Notes: generated from the sequence alone by a model not told the origin. Positions 1-8,041 are shown, counted from the stretch's first letter. The stretch: DNA of 64,000 nucleotides from Marinobacter sp. F3R08 (GCF_018860425.1 NZ_JAHKPI010000008.1:1-64000), one strand, 5' to 3'. Program-made: numbers and translations.

Positions 1-188
1 TCCATTAACCAGGTTGCCGGTTTTATTGCCAGAACGGTGCCGACGACCACCAGACCAACAGGAAGCGTTGCATACTCAGGCGCAGGCGCGAGCATGCGCC
101 CCTGAATGCTACCGATAAAAACAATAAAAGGCGCCGTGCACATCGCCAGCGCCTGCGCGGCGACCAGGACCCAGACATTAAGGGGCAT
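1..188 (-). CDS. MFS-like membrane transporter, N-terminal part only (cut by window edge)
   Basis: Reading leftward from an ATG at 188 gives an open frame that runs off the window after 62 codons. It begins MPLNVWVLVAAQALAM and is strongly hydrophobic, with two probable membrane segments. The first covers about residues 5-27 and the second about 42-60, separated by a short polar loop with QGRML. This looks like the first hairpin of a major facilitator transporter, but the family call is inferred from 62 residues only. The start lies 3 bases after the cheR stop codon, so it is probably co-transcribed with cheV-cheR or translationally coupled to cheR. No substrate can be inferred. Confidence 0.5.
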   Translation of the reverse strand, partial: MPLNVWVLVAAQALAMCTAPFIVFIGSIQGRMLAPAPEYATLPVGLVVVGTVLAIKPATWLM

Positions 189-191
189 GGG

Positions 192-1019
192 CTACTTTTT
201 CCTGTAGATGATACCCGGATGGCACTGAACCATCTCATAGAGGTGAGGTAAACCGTTGAGCGACTCGGAGGCACCAAGCACAAGGTACCCGTCAGGATTC
301 AGCGCGGTGTTCATCCGGGTCAGGATATCTTTCTTGAGATCTGCAGAGAAATAGATGAGAACGTTGCGACACATCACGATATCGAATCTGCCAGGCATGT
401 AACGCTCAAGCAGATTCAGTTCCTTGAACTCGACCATACTTTTGATCTGCGGCTTGATTTGCCAGCCACCGTTAAGAGACGGCGTGAAGAACTGTTTCTG
501 CCGTTCTGGCGACAGCCCGCGACCAATGGCAAGCATTTCATATTCGCCCTTGCGAGCCACTTCAAGAACGCTTTTGGAAATATCTGTGGCAGTAATTTTC
601 ACATCACGGAGCTTCCCGGGCTTGGTCCGTCGAAACTCTTCCACAATCATGGCAATGGAGTATGGTTCCTGACCGGTTGAGCACGCTGCAGACCAGATCC
701 GGAGAGGCTGATTCGATTTGCGTTCTGCGAATTCAGGAAGCAGTTTTTCCTGGAGAATCCGAAAGGGGTGATTATCACGGAACCACAGAGTTTCATTGGT
801 TGTCATCGCATCAATGACAACTTCTCGAAGCCCACCCCGCCCGGACCGCCTGAGGCGCTCGAGAAGCTCACCCAAGGTGTTCAGGTTATTCTCTTCAAGA
901 ATCCTGCGCAGCCGGCTCTTGACCAGATACTGCTTGTTTTCGCCCAGTAGAATCCCACACGCATCCTGCAGGAACGACTTGAAGGCTACATATTCCTGTG
1001 GCGTTATTTCCGCTTTCAT
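192..1019 (-). CDS. cheR: Chemotaxis protein methyltransferase CheR
   Basis: CheR transfers methyl groups from S-adenosylmethionine to glutamates of chemoreceptors in the cytoplasm, setting adaptation in chemotaxis. The 275-residue product has the usual small helical N-terminal domain (about 1-75). The NETLWFRD motif follows at about 75-82. The SAM-binding core starts near 108 with IWSAACSTGQEPYSIAM, and CRNVLIYF follows further on. Length and motifs are normal for the family. The gene starts with ATG and lies 37 bases downstream of cheV on the same strand. It is probably transcribed from the sigma-28 promoter found in front of cheV. Confidence 0.96.
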   Translation of the reverse strand: MKAEITPQEYVAFKSFLQDACGILLGENKQYLVKSRLRRILEENNLNTLGELLERLRRSGRGGLREVVIDAMTTNETLWFRDNHPFRILQEKLLPEFAERKSNQPLRIWSAACSTGQEPYSIAMIVEEFRRTKPGKLRDVKITATDISKSVLEVARKGEYEMLAIGRGLSPERQKQFFTPSLNGGWQIKPQIKSMVEFKELNLLERYMPGRFDIVMCRNVLIYFSADLKKDILTRMNTALNPDGYLVLGASESLNGLPHLYEMVQCHPGIIYRKK

Positions 1020-1056
1020 TAGGCCTCTATTCTGAGTGAATTTTTACGCAGCCTCA

Positions 1057-1986
1057 TCAACCCTGGTCGATGATTTCCATGACCCGCTCTGCCAGCTCAT
1101 CCGGACTGAATTTCGCCATAAAGTCGTCTGCCCCGACCTTCTTCACCATGGCCTGGTTGAAGACACCACTGAGCGAGGTGTGAAGCATGACAAACATATC
1201 GGCGAAGGCCGGGTCACCTTTCACCTTCGTGACCAGGGTATACCCATCCATTTCAGGCATTTCAACATCAGAAATGATCAATGAGAAGTGGTCTTTTGCC
1301 CGAGAGCCGTCAGCAGTTACTTCCTTCAGATATTCGAACGCCTGCTTGCCATCATTCTTTAGAACAACTTCCATGCCTATCGCGGTGAGACACCGCTCTA
1401 TCTGGCGCCGCGCAACGGACGAATCATCAACCACCAACACCGGGAGATGGCCGGGAACCCGATCAGCACTCTTGCTCAGAACCGCCTCGGTAACCTCTTC
1501 CCCCAGCGGAGAAACTTCTGAAAGAACCTTCTCTACATCAATGATTTCTATAAGCTTATCATCAATCTTTGTTACAGCAGTAAGATAAACGTCCTTTCCG
1601 GCACCTTTTGGTGGCGGCAGGATTTCTTCCCAATTCATATTCATGATCCGCTCAACACCCGTAACCAGAAAACCCTGCGTTTTACGGTTGTACTCGGTGA
1701 TGATTACGAAACTGGTAGCCAGCGCTTCCTGCGGTATGCCGGGCATTCCGATTGCCATGCTTAAATCGATAATCGGTATTGTCTCACCCCGGCTATGAGC
1801 GACACCCCTGACTACGGGTCGACTGTTCGGCAAGGAGGAAAGTTTCGGGCACTGCAGTACCTCTTTGACCTTGAAGACGTTTATTCCGTATATCTGCCGA
1901 CCTCTAAGGCGGAACAGTAGGAGTTCCAGGCGGTTCTTTCCAACCAACTGTGTACGCTGGTTAACGCTGTCCAATACCCCTGCCAT
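1057..1986 (-). CDS. cheV: Chemotaxis coupling protein CheV (CheW-receiver fusion)
   Basis: CheV couples receptors to the CheA kinase and has a phosphorylatable receiver thought to take part in adaptation. The 309 residues comprise a CheW-like domain (about 15-160) and a response-regulator receiver (about 182-305). The receiver shows the acidic pair in VLVVDDSS and the phospho-acceptor Asp at residue 240 in IISDVEMPEMDGY. The gene is first in the leftward cheV-cheR pair and diverges from flgA. The same cheR-cheV-flgA-flgM neighbourhood is known in Pseudomonas. Confidence 0.96.
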   Translation of the reverse strand: MAGVLDSVNQRTQLVGKNRLELLLFRLRGRQIYGINVFKVKEVLQCPKLSSLPNSRPVVRGVAHSRGETIPIIDLSMAIGMPGIPQEALATSFVIITEYNRKTQGFLVTGVERIMNMNWEEILPPPKGAGKDVYLTAVTKIDDKLIEIIDVEKVLSEVSPLGEEVTEAVLSKSADRVPGHLPVLVVDDSSVARRQIERCLTAIGMEVVLKNDGKQAFEYLKEVTADGSRAKDHFSLIISDVEMPEMDGYTLVTKVKGDPAFADMFVMLHTSLSGVFNQAMVKKVGADDFMAKFSPDELAERVMEIIDQG

Positions 1987-2093
1987 CTAAAGCTCTCCTG
2001 CCTTGCCGGATTAACGCCGGCATATATCTTGCTGTTAGCTAGTGAAACGCCTGATTGACGGAATCCCGTCGCCTCAGTCGCGTATTAGCCAGG

Positions 2094-2120
2094 TTATCGG
2101 CCAGTAGAACCGATCCCTTA
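2094..2120 (-). promoter_or_regulatory. Sigma-28 (FliA) promoter of cheV-cheR
   Basis: On the minus strand the -35 box TAAGGGAT (2113-2120) is followed by exactly 11 bases and then GCCGATAA (2094-2101). The FliA consensus is TAAAGTTT, 11 bases, GCCGATAA. The -10 box matches 8 of 8 and the -35 box 5 of 8. Transcription would start about 100 bases upstream of the cheV ATG. A sigma-28 promoter fits a late chemotaxis operon. Functional use is inferred. Confidence 0.78.
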
Positions 2121-2175
2121 GCCAGTTGCGGGCTTTTGTGCCCTGTTTCTGACAGCATAGGACAAACTGACACGT

Positions 2176-2877
2176 ATGCGTATCATCAATTTAGCTCTAC
2201 TAATACTATTGTCAGGTGTGAGCGGCCCGCTGGTGGCTGCGACCACCGCTGCACAGATTCAGAAAGCCACCCTGGTTTTTTTACAGAATTTCGCCTCTGA
2301 ACAAGCTAACGAAGGCTATACGGTTTCCTTTGAACCCAGCTCCATTGATAACCGGCTTGCCCTTGCCCAATGCGATCAGCCACTTGGAGTGGAATTCAGC
2401 GGTGATCCCTGGAAGAGCACCAACCCCTCAATGCTGGTGACCTGTGAAGGCGCTCGCCCCTGGCGGATGTTTGTCACTGCCTCCGTATCTATCCACGGGC
2501 CAGCCCTGGTAGCAGCGCGACCACTGGCTCGGGGAGAACGAATTACCGAAGCACTACTGACTCGGCAGTCTGTTGAGATCAATGCGTCCCGACGCGGCGT
2601 CCTTACCTCGACCGACGAGGCCATTGGCATGCAGGTAAGGCGTTCGGTCAACACCGGCTCACTGATCACTCCGGACATGCTTTCTGCACCGAATGCGGTC
2701 GAACGAGGCGACCATGTTATCATTACCGCCAAAACCGGCGGATTTTCAGTAAGTTCCCGAGGCAGAGCGCTAGCAAATGCGAGTGTCGGCCAGCAGGTTC
2801 TTGTGAAAAATCTGCGCTCGTCGCGGACCATAAAAGCCAGTGTTGTCGCACCTGGCCATGTTGAAATCCCGATGTGA
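2176..2877 (+). CDS. flgA: Flagellar basal body P-ring assembly chaperone FlgA
   Basis: FlgA is a periplasmic chaperone needed to assemble the FlgI P-ring around the flagellar rod. The 233-residue product begins with a Sec signal peptide (MRIINLALLILLSGVSGPLVAA, cut likely after about residue 22). A SAF-type domain lies near 110-170 (ARPLARGERITEALLT through GSLITPDML), followed by the C-terminal VERGDHVIITAKTGGFSVSSRGRALANASVGQ segment typical of FlgA. Shine-Dalgarno pairing is weak (AGGA about 13 bases before ATG). No clear sigma-28 or sigma-54 promoter was found in front of it. It diverges from cheV. Confidence 0.95.
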   Translation: MRIINLALLILLSGVSGPLVAATTAAQIQKATLVFLQNFASEQANEGYTVSFEPSSIDNRLALAQCDQPLGVEFSGDPWKSTNPSMLVTCEGARPWRMFVTASVSIHGPALVAARPLARGERITEALLTRQSVEINASRRGVLTSTDEAIGMQVRRSVNTGSLITPDMLSAPNAVERGDHVIITAKTGGFSVSSRGRALANASVGQQVLVKNLRSSRTIKASVVAPGHVEIPM

Positions 2878-2954
2878 GACCGGCTCGGAATAACCTTGCC
2901 GGAGCGGCAATTTTCTGCCGCACTCCCGATCGTCAGAACAGACAAAAAATTTTC

Positions 2955-2981
2955 TAAAGGTTTTCTCGGCGCCGCCGTTAA
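2955..2981 (+). promoter_or_regulatory. Sigma-28 (FliA) promoter of flgMN
   Basis: TAAAGGTT (2955-2962), 11 bases, then GCCGTTAA (2974-2981). Each box differs from the FliA consensus by one base and the spacing is exact. It lies about 60 bases upstream of flgM, so the anti-sigma factor gene would be transcribed by the sigma factor it inhibits, as known in enterics and Pseudomonas. A short GCGGCA/TGCCGC hairpin without a T run lies upstream at 2904-2921, between flgA and this promoter. Confidence 0.85.
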
Positions 2982-3042
2982 GAAGACATAAACTCGAGTA
3001 AGCGCCGCCCTCGCGTGGCGCAACAGGCAAGCAGGTAACGAT

Positions 3043-3369
3043 ATGTCAGTTGACTTAAATGGAATTGGCCCCGGCCAGGTCAACAACCAGAGAACCACGG
3101 CCGATAAGAGCTCCGGCACCCAGAACACCCGCCCGGCAACTAATGAGCAGGCGAAAACCCAGTCTCAGGGTGCCCGAGGTGAAAACGTCAGTCTGAGCAA
3201 TCAGGCAAAGAACCTTAAGCAGCTTGAGCAGAAACTTGGTGACTATCCGGAAATGGATGACGACCGCATTGAGCAGATTCGCTCAGCTTTGGAAAACGGC
3301 ACTTACAAGATCGACGCCGAGAAACTGGCCCAGAAAATGCTTGAGATGGATGAAAGCATTTTCGGGTGA
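3043..3369 (+). CDS. flgM: Negative regulator of flagellin synthesis, anti-sigma-28 factor FlgM
   Basis: FlgM binds FliA in the cytoplasm and blocks late flagellar transcription until it is exported through the completed hook. The 108-residue product is polar and probably disordered at the N-terminus (many N, Q, T, S up to about residue 45). The sigma-binding helices follow, with VSLSNQAKNLKQLEQKL and the DDRIEQIRSALENGTYKIDAEKLAQKMLEMD signature. An AGGT Shine-Dalgarno precedes the ATG. flgN follows after 7 bases. Confidence 0.95.
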   Translation: MSVDLNGIGPGQVNNQRTTADKSSGTQNTRPATNEQAKTQSQGARGENVSLSNQAKNLKQLEQKLGDYPEMDDDRIEQIRSALENGTYKIDAEKLAQKMLEMDESIFG

Positions 3370-3376
3370 GTAGACT

Positions 3377-3847
3377 ATGGCCGCAATTGATGATTTGAAG
3401 ACCCTTCTTCTCCAGGATATCAGCCAGCTTGAAACACTGGCTGAAATTCTCGGCAGGGAGAAATCCTGCCTGGCAAATTCCGACCTTCGCCAACTGGAAA
3501 TTCTGACCAAAGAAAAGAATGACCTGCTGGACGCCGTTCGGGAACGCGCCAAACAAAAAATCCGTACGTTGGTTCAGATGGGCTACCGCCCTGAAAGCGG
3601 TGAGCCTTCCCGCTTTATTCGCGCAGCGGGCTTTTCCGAGCTCTTCGGCCTTTGGCAAGAAGCCGAACAGAACCTGCGCACCTGCCAGACACTGAACCAA
3701 ACCAACGGCCGGGTAATCAGCCATCTGCAAAAGCGCCTTTCGACGCTAACCGATATCTTCCGTGGTGCCACTGGTCATCAAAAGCTATACGGTGCCAAGG
3801 GGCAGCAGACTACGGTATCGGGCAGCACGGTGCTTGCCAGCGCCTGA
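3377..3847 (+). CDS. flgN: Flagellar export chaperone FlgN
   Basis: FlgN is the cytoplasmic chaperone of the hook-filament junction proteins FlgK and FlgL. The 156 residues are mostly helical and charged (DDLKTLLLQDISQLETLAEILGREKSCL, then LTKEKNDLLDAVRERAKQK), matching FlgN in length and pattern. The Shine-Dalgarno for its ATG overlaps the flgM stop (GGTGAG), suggesting coupling to flgM. In Pseudomonas a PilZ gene (flgZ) usually follows flgMN. Here a convergent unrelated gene follows instead. Confidence 0.9.
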   Translation: MAAIDDLKTLLLQDISQLETLAEILGREKSCLANSDLRQLEILTKEKNDLLDAVRERAKQKIRTLVQMGYRPESGEPSRFIRAAGFSELFGLWQEAEQNLRTCQTLNQTNGRVISHLQKRLSTLTDIFRGATGHQKLYGAKGQQTTVSGSTVLASA

Positions 3848-3871
3848 CGTACGATCAGCCTGCCTGCAACG

Positions 3872-4609
3872 TTACCGGGTGTATATGGTCATCTGTGAGT
3901 CCGGGTGGAAACGGATATCGTGAATACTCACGTTACCCATTGACGCCCCCTGACTCCCGGTAACCCGAATATTGTCCATCCGGATTTCCTCGATACGTTC
4001 CGGAAACGCCAGCATGAGAGCCCCGTCTTCCCTTACCCGATAGCGAGGCTCGCCCTCCCGATAGTGCACACCTGAGACCGAAAAGTCCGAGTCGAGAAAG
4101 TTAAGAATTGGCACGAAGATGTTCGCGCTCAACTTCAGCCCCTCAGTGACGCCCGCGTCCTGTTCCCCGACGTCGGCTGCGTTGCCAGCCAGGCCACTGA
4201 CAATACCGATACGCCGCAGCAGAGTCGGGTCTCCCTGGCCAGATATAGCCGCCAACTCCGTCTCATTCAAGGGCGCAAGCCCTCCTCTCTCATACAGTTC
4301 TCCAGACTCCAGTGCCGACTGTGATGCCTCGGCGGGGTTGCTCGCCGCAAACGTAACCATCGGTTGGAATGGCAATGTCACCATCGTGACGAGGGCTGCA
4401 GCATTTCGATACCGGGATTGATGCTTGAGAACCCGGGAGAGTTCCTTTTCGCTGATCCACCCGGCCTGGATGAATACCTCACCCAGGCGTTGCCCGGTAT
4501 CTCGCTGAAGCCTCAGCCCCTCATCCAGCTGCCGTTCAGACAAATAGCCACGATTAACAAGCAGTCGCCCAAGGCGTGATTTCTCTTCAAATCCCTGACG
4601 GATTCTCAC
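3872..4609 (-). CDS. Unknown protein with tandem GspE-N-like repeats and a pilus-system-like ISGQG segment
   Basis: The start is taken as GTG at 4609 because AAGGAG lies 8 bases before it. The frame is open further upstream to a TTG at 4705, but without a ribosome site. The 245-residue product has two tandem units, residues 13-35 and 42-64. Both fit LGxLLxxxGYLSExQLxxxLxxQ and resemble the GspE/MshE N-terminal domain that binds nucleotides in type II secretion and pilus ATPases. A hydrophobic stretch (about 70-90) follows, then LAPLNETELAAISGQG (111-126). That segment resembles the LxDxxLxxVSGQ motif of secreted putative pilus-system proteins (DUF6160-like, from memory). The rest looks beta-rich. 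There is no ATPase domain. Function is not known. It is convergent with flgN. Confidence 0.75.
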   Translation of the reverse strand: MRIRQGFEEKSRLGRLLVNRGYLSERQLDEGLRLQRDTGQRLGEVFIQAGWISEKELSRVLKHQSRYRNAAALVTMVTLPFQPMVTFAASNPAEASQSALESGELYERGGLAPLNETELAAISGQGDPTLLRRIGIVSGLAGNAADVGEQDAGVTEGLKLSANIFVPILNFLDSDFSVSGVHYREGEPRYRVREDGALMLAFPERIEEIRMDNIRVTGSQGASMGNVSIHDIRFHPDSQMTIYTR

Positions 4610-4826
4610 CCAATATCTCCTTTTGAACAGTGAAAACCGTACAACCCGGCCCGGTCTGTGTGATTCATGGCTTCCAGTACTCTGAAGGTTAGACGATGAC
4701 AACAAAATCTGCGTGTATACAGTCCCCGTTTTAGCACTACCTTCTGTTAAAATCTGGCACCTGGTACAAAATTCGCTGAATTATCTCAGGTACAACACCT
4801 GCGAATAACACAGAGAGCGGCTACAA
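4610..4826. other. Divergent intergenic region
   Basis: This 217-base stretch separates the leftward GspE-N-like gene from the rightward cyclophilin gene and must hold both promoters. I could not assign convincing -35/-10 pairs. An AT-rich stretch around 4745-4755 (TTAAAAT) could serve as a -10 box for the rightward gene. Confidence 0.4.
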
Positions 4827-5447
4827 ATGACAAACATGTTTTCCCCCCTGAAATCAGTGACACCACTATTGATAATGGCGCTCAGCGTCCTGTTGGCGGC
4901 TAACAACGCTATGGCCCAGAGCAGTGGACAGAGCGACGACGAATCGCTTCCGACAGTCCGTATGGTCACCAGCGAAGGTGCCATCGAACTCCAGCTTCGC
5001 CCGGACGTTGCGCCCGACACTGTTGCCAATTTTCTGCAGTACGCCAGAGATGGTTTCTTTGATGGCACCCTTTTCCACCGTGTAATCCCCGGATTCATGA
5101 TTCAGGGCGGTGGCTTCACCGAGGATCTCTCCCGTAAACCAACTCGCGCCCCCATCCGCAATGAAGCCAAAGAAACGCTGCCGAACCTGCGCGGTACCAT
5201 TGCCATGGCCCGGACCAGTGCACCGGATTCCGCAACGTCCCAGTTCTTTATTAATCTCTCTGACAACGGATTCCTGAATGCCGGTGTCCGAGGTCCCGGC
5301 TACGCAGTATTTGGTAAGGTCACCCAGGGCATGGGTGTTGTAGATGCCATTGCCGGAAAGCCAACAACCCGGAAACAGGGCATGGCCGATGTACCGGTTG
5401 AACCTGTGATCATCGAAACCGTCACCGTGGTCGAATCCAAAGACTGA
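4827..5447 (+). CDS. ppiA: Exported cyclophilin-type peptidyl-prolyl cis-trans isomerase
   Basis: This enzyme catalyses cis-trans isomerisation of prolyl bonds during folding. The 206-residue product has a signal peptide ending AMA at residue 30, so it should be periplasmic. The cyclophilin core starts at about 44 (VRMVTSEGAIELQLRPDVAPDTVANF). It contains the catalytic-loop signature FHRVIPGFMIQGGGF at 83-97 and later MARTSAPDSATSQFFINL. Length fits periplasmic PpiA. A second in-frame ATG lies 9 bases in. mnmC follows after 4 bases, so the two are probably co-transcribed. Confidence 0.93.
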   Translation: MTNMFSPLKSVTPLLIMALSVLLAANNAMAQSSGQSDDESLPTVRMVTSEGAIELQLRPDVAPDTVANFLQYARDGFFDGTLFHRVIPGFMIQGGGFTEDLSRKPTRAPIRNEAKETLPNLRGTIAMARTSAPDSATSQFFINLSDNGFLNAGVRGPGYAVFGKVTQGMGVVDAIAGKPTTRKQGMADVPVEPVIIETVTVVESKD

Positions 5448-5451
5448 CACC

Positions 5452-7335
5452 ATGAACCGGCCACACCTTTCGCCCCGAATCGAGCCTGCTGAGCTGGCAT
5501 GGAACGATGGCGTCCCCGAATCGATCCGGTTTGGTGATGTCTATTTCAGTCGTGACAATGGCCTGGAGGAAACCCGGCACGTTTTTCTAGGGCACAACCA
5601 GCTGCCGGAACGATTCTCTGAGGTTCCTGAAGGCGGAAGCTTCGTCATTGCCGAAAACGGCTTCGGGACCGGCCTGAACTTTCTCGCAGCCTGGCAGGCC
5701 TGGCAGAGCCAGGCCCCGACTCATGCGGCTACCCTGCACTTTGTCTCCGTTGAGCGCTTTCCCCTGACCCGTGAGGACCTTACGCGGGCCCTGGCGTTAT
5801 GGCCGGAGCTGAAAGCGCTGGCTGACGAACTGCTCCAGCATTACCCACCACTGGTGCACGGGGTGCACCGATTGGTCCTGAACGGAGGCCGGGTCCGGCT
5901 GACGCTGTTTTTCGGCGACATCAATGACGCATGGCAGTCCCTGGACTTTAAGGCAGACGCCTGGTTTCTGGATGGATTCGCTCCCTCATGCAACCCGGAC
6001 ATGTGGCTGGAAAACACCATTAACCAGGTCCGCTCCCACAGCAAACCGGGTACAACGCTGGCGACATTCACCTCGGTTGGCCGAATTCGTCGTGCTCTGA
6101 TTGAGGTCGGATTCCGTATGGAAAAAACCTCTGGATACGGTCGTAAACGGGAAATGCTGAAAGGCATTCTCGAAGCAAAGGATCCACTCCGGCCCCAGAG
6201 CCCTGATACCATTGCCATCATAGGTGCGGGCATTGCGGGCTGCAGCCTGGCCCGAAATCTGGCAGATCGCGGCTACCCCGTGGTATTGATTGACTCCTCC
6301 TCTCCAGGAGCCGGTGCTTCCGGTAACCTGCAGGGCGCCCTGTATGTGAAGCTGGGGGTGGAGTTCAACGACCAGACCGAGCTGGCCCTTACATCGCTGA
6401 CATTTGCTCAGCACTATTACAGCAAATGGGGCGATCAATACTGGCACCCAACCGGCTTGCTTCAGCTTGCTCACAGTCCCCAGGAAGCCGATCGGCAGGC
6501 GAGATTCCTCCAGCGCAACGACTACCCTGAAGACATTCTCTATCCCGTAAATCGGGAGCTCGCCGGGAGGCTTTCAGGTGTGCCCACACAATCTGGCGGG
6601 CTGTGGTTTCCCCGCAGTGGCTGGTTAGAACCCGGCAACCTTTGCCGCGAGCTGGCAGAACATCCGCTGATTACAACGCAATTCGATATGAGCGTCGAAA
6701 GTCTGAAAGCTTGCAGCGGGAAATGGCGTATCTGCGCCCAAGAAGGCGCCACTATCACGGCCGACCGGGTAGCCATATGCGCCGGCCATGCAAGTCCGGA
6801 ACTGATCCCGACAGAGCGTCGCTTCCGGCTGAAAGCAATACGGGGCCAGGTGACCCATCTTCCCCAATCGACCCTCATCAACCCGAAGGCGGTGATCTGT
6901 GGTAACCGCTATCTAAATCCGGCCCTTGACGACATTGCTGTGACCGGTGCCACCTTTGATCTCCACGATAATAACCCGTCGATTACAGCCGAAAGCCATA
7001 ACGAAAATATCCACGAAATCAGTTCGATGCTGCCCTCGCTGTTTTCCGCCAGCATCGGTGAGGTTCAGAACGAAGATCTCGATGGCCGCGTTGCATTTCG
7101 TTGCACCACCCATGACTACCAGCCCGCTGCGGGGCCGGTTTTCAAGACTGCGATGTCAGGTCTGGATGGGCTTTACCTTTTGACGGGCCTAGGCAGTAAA
7201 GGTCTGACGTACGCTCCGCTGCTGGCCGAATACCTAGCCGATCAACTTACCGGACAGCCAGCCTGCCTTCCCTGGAATCTGGTGAGACGTCTGGAACCCC
7301 AACGTCTGCACCAGACCGACGTGGCAATATCGTAA
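5452..7335 (+). CDS. mnmC: Bifunctional tRNA mnm5s2U34 biosynthesis protein MnmC
   Basis: MnmC finishes the 5-methylaminomethyl-2-thiouridine modification at the tRNA wobble position. The FAD domain removes the carboxymethyl group and the methyltransferase domain then methylates the amine with SAM. The 627-residue protein has the methyltransferase first (about 1-235; SAM loop ENGFGTGLNFLAAW near 65-78, then DAWFLDGFAPSCNPDMW). The FAD oxidoreductase follows (from about 252, TIAIIGAGIAGCSLARNLADRGYPVVLID; GLYLLTGLGSKGLTYAPLLAEYLADQL near the C-terminus). Both halves look intact. It starts 4 bases after ppiA without its own strong Shine-Dalgarno. Confidence 0.96.
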   Translation: MNRPHLSPRIEPAELAWNDGVPESIRFGDVYFSRDNGLEETRHVFLGHNQLPERFSEVPEGGSFVIAENGFGTGLNFLAAWQAWQSQAPTHAATLHFVSVERFPLTREDLTRALALWPELKALADELLQHYPPLVHGVHRLVLNGGRVRLTLFFGDINDAWQSLDFKADAWFLDGFAPSCNPDMWLENTINQVRSHSKPGTTLATFTSVGRIRRALIEVGFRMEKTSGYGRKREMLKGILEAKDPLRPQSPDTIAIIGAGIAGCSLARNLADRGYPVVLIDSSSPGAGASGNLQGALYVKLGVEFNDQTELALTSLTFAQHYYSKWGDQYWHPTGLLQLAHSPQEADRQARFLQRNDYPEDILYPVNRELAGRLSGVPTQSGGLWFPRSGWLEPGNLCRELAEHPLITTQFDMSVESLKACSGKWRICAQEGATITADRVAICAGHASPELIPTERRFRLKAIRGQVTHLPQSTLINPKAVICGNRYLNPALDDIAVTGATFDLHDNNPSITAESHNENIHEISSMLPSLFSASIGEVQNEDLDGRVAFRCTTHDYQPAAGPVFKTAMSGLDGLYLLTGLGSKGLTYAPLLAEYLADQLTGQPACLPWNLVRRLEPQRLHQTDVAIS

Positions 7336-7346
7336 TAATCTTCTCC

Positions 7347-7373
7347 TGAAGTTTCCGGTCAGACAGCCGATAA
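7347..7373 (+). promoter_or_regulatory. Sigma-28 (FliA) promoter of the CBS-domain gene
   Basis: TGAAGTTT (7347-7354), exactly 11 bases, then GCCGATAA (7366-7373). This is 7 of 8 for the -35 box and 8 of 8 for the -10 box of the FliA consensus, the best match in the window. It fills the 73-base gap between mnmC and the CBS-domain gene. The predicted start is near 7380, leaving a leader of about 30 bases with a GGAGAGAG ribosome site. This implies expression with the late flagellar genes. Confidence 0.83.
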
Positions 7374-7408
7374 CCGGTAAAACGGCGACACAGTCATGGA
7401 GAGAGTCA

Positions 7409-8041
7409 ATGTCCATTTTTGTCAGCGAACCCGGCCGCCCGGTCGGAACCAGGCTACCGGAGGCATTCCGGGCACGGCCTGTGGGAGACGTGACCGAGCT
7501 GGCAGAAACCCAGTCGATCAACCCGGGCCGAAGCGAAGCAACGGACGCGGAGTTTCAGCAGGCAGCCAATGCGGGGCGATATAAGGCACTGGAAGAGTAC
7601 GGTGCCGCGCCAGCCGGAGAACGCCGGGAAGACCGCCCTTACCTGCCCGTATCCAGTATTGCATCGCCTACGCTATATTCCGTTCCAGCCTCCGCAACCA
7701 TCTCCGAAGCATTGGCCGAAATGGATGAACGCCAGGTCCACCATCTGGTGATTTTGACGGAGGATAACGTTGCCGGTCTTGTCGATCTGCGCTGGCTTTT
7801 GGGCTGGCTTCACGAGCAGGAGGGCAATGCCTTGAATCAGAGTCTGGTTCACATTGAGCTTCCCGCCTTCCTCACTGCGTCCCCCGAGACAGATGCCCAT
7901 CAGCTTGCAAGACTGATGCTCGCCCATCAGCTCAATGCCGCGCTGGTGGTGGATGCCAAAGGTCTGGCCGCCGGGATTGTGACCAGCACCGACTTCTTGC
8001 GACTCTACGCCAATGCCGGTCGACAGGAAGGAACGGTCTAA
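7409..8041 (+). CDS. CBS-domain pair protein, probably co-regulated with flagella
   Basis: CBS pairs commonly bind adenine nucleotides and act as regulatory modules. The 210-residue product has a polar N-terminal region (about 1-78, rich in R, E, A) and then two CBS motifs. CBS1 is at about 80-135 (VSSIASPTLYSVPASATISEALAEMDERQVHHLVILTEDNVAGLVDLRWLL). CBS2 is at about 145-205 (ending AAGIVTSTDFLRLY). It has no catalytic domain and no membrane segment. The sigma-28 promoter directly upstream links it to motility. Its role is unknown; a nucleotide-sensing modulator of flagellar function is an inference. Confidence 0.88.
   Translation: MSIFVSEPGRPVGTRLPEAFRARPVGDVTELAETQSINPGRSEATDAEFQQAANAGRYKALEEYGAAPAGERREDRPYLPVSSIASPTLYSVPASATISEALAEMDERQVHHLVILTEDNVAGLVDLRWLLGWLHEQEGNALNQSLVHIELPAFLTASPETDAHQLARLMLAHQLNAALVVDAKGLAAGIVTSTDFLRLYANAGRQEGTV

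Noticed and set aside
23-283. 86-codon leftward frame at the window edge
   Set aside because: Out of register with the membrane-protein frame that starts 3 bases after cheR and overlaps the cheR end; the product is Arg/Ser-rich and shadow-like.
2376-3128. 250-codon leftward frame over flgA and flgM
   Set aside because: Runs opposite two well-supported flagellar genes and through the flgM promoter; no motifs.
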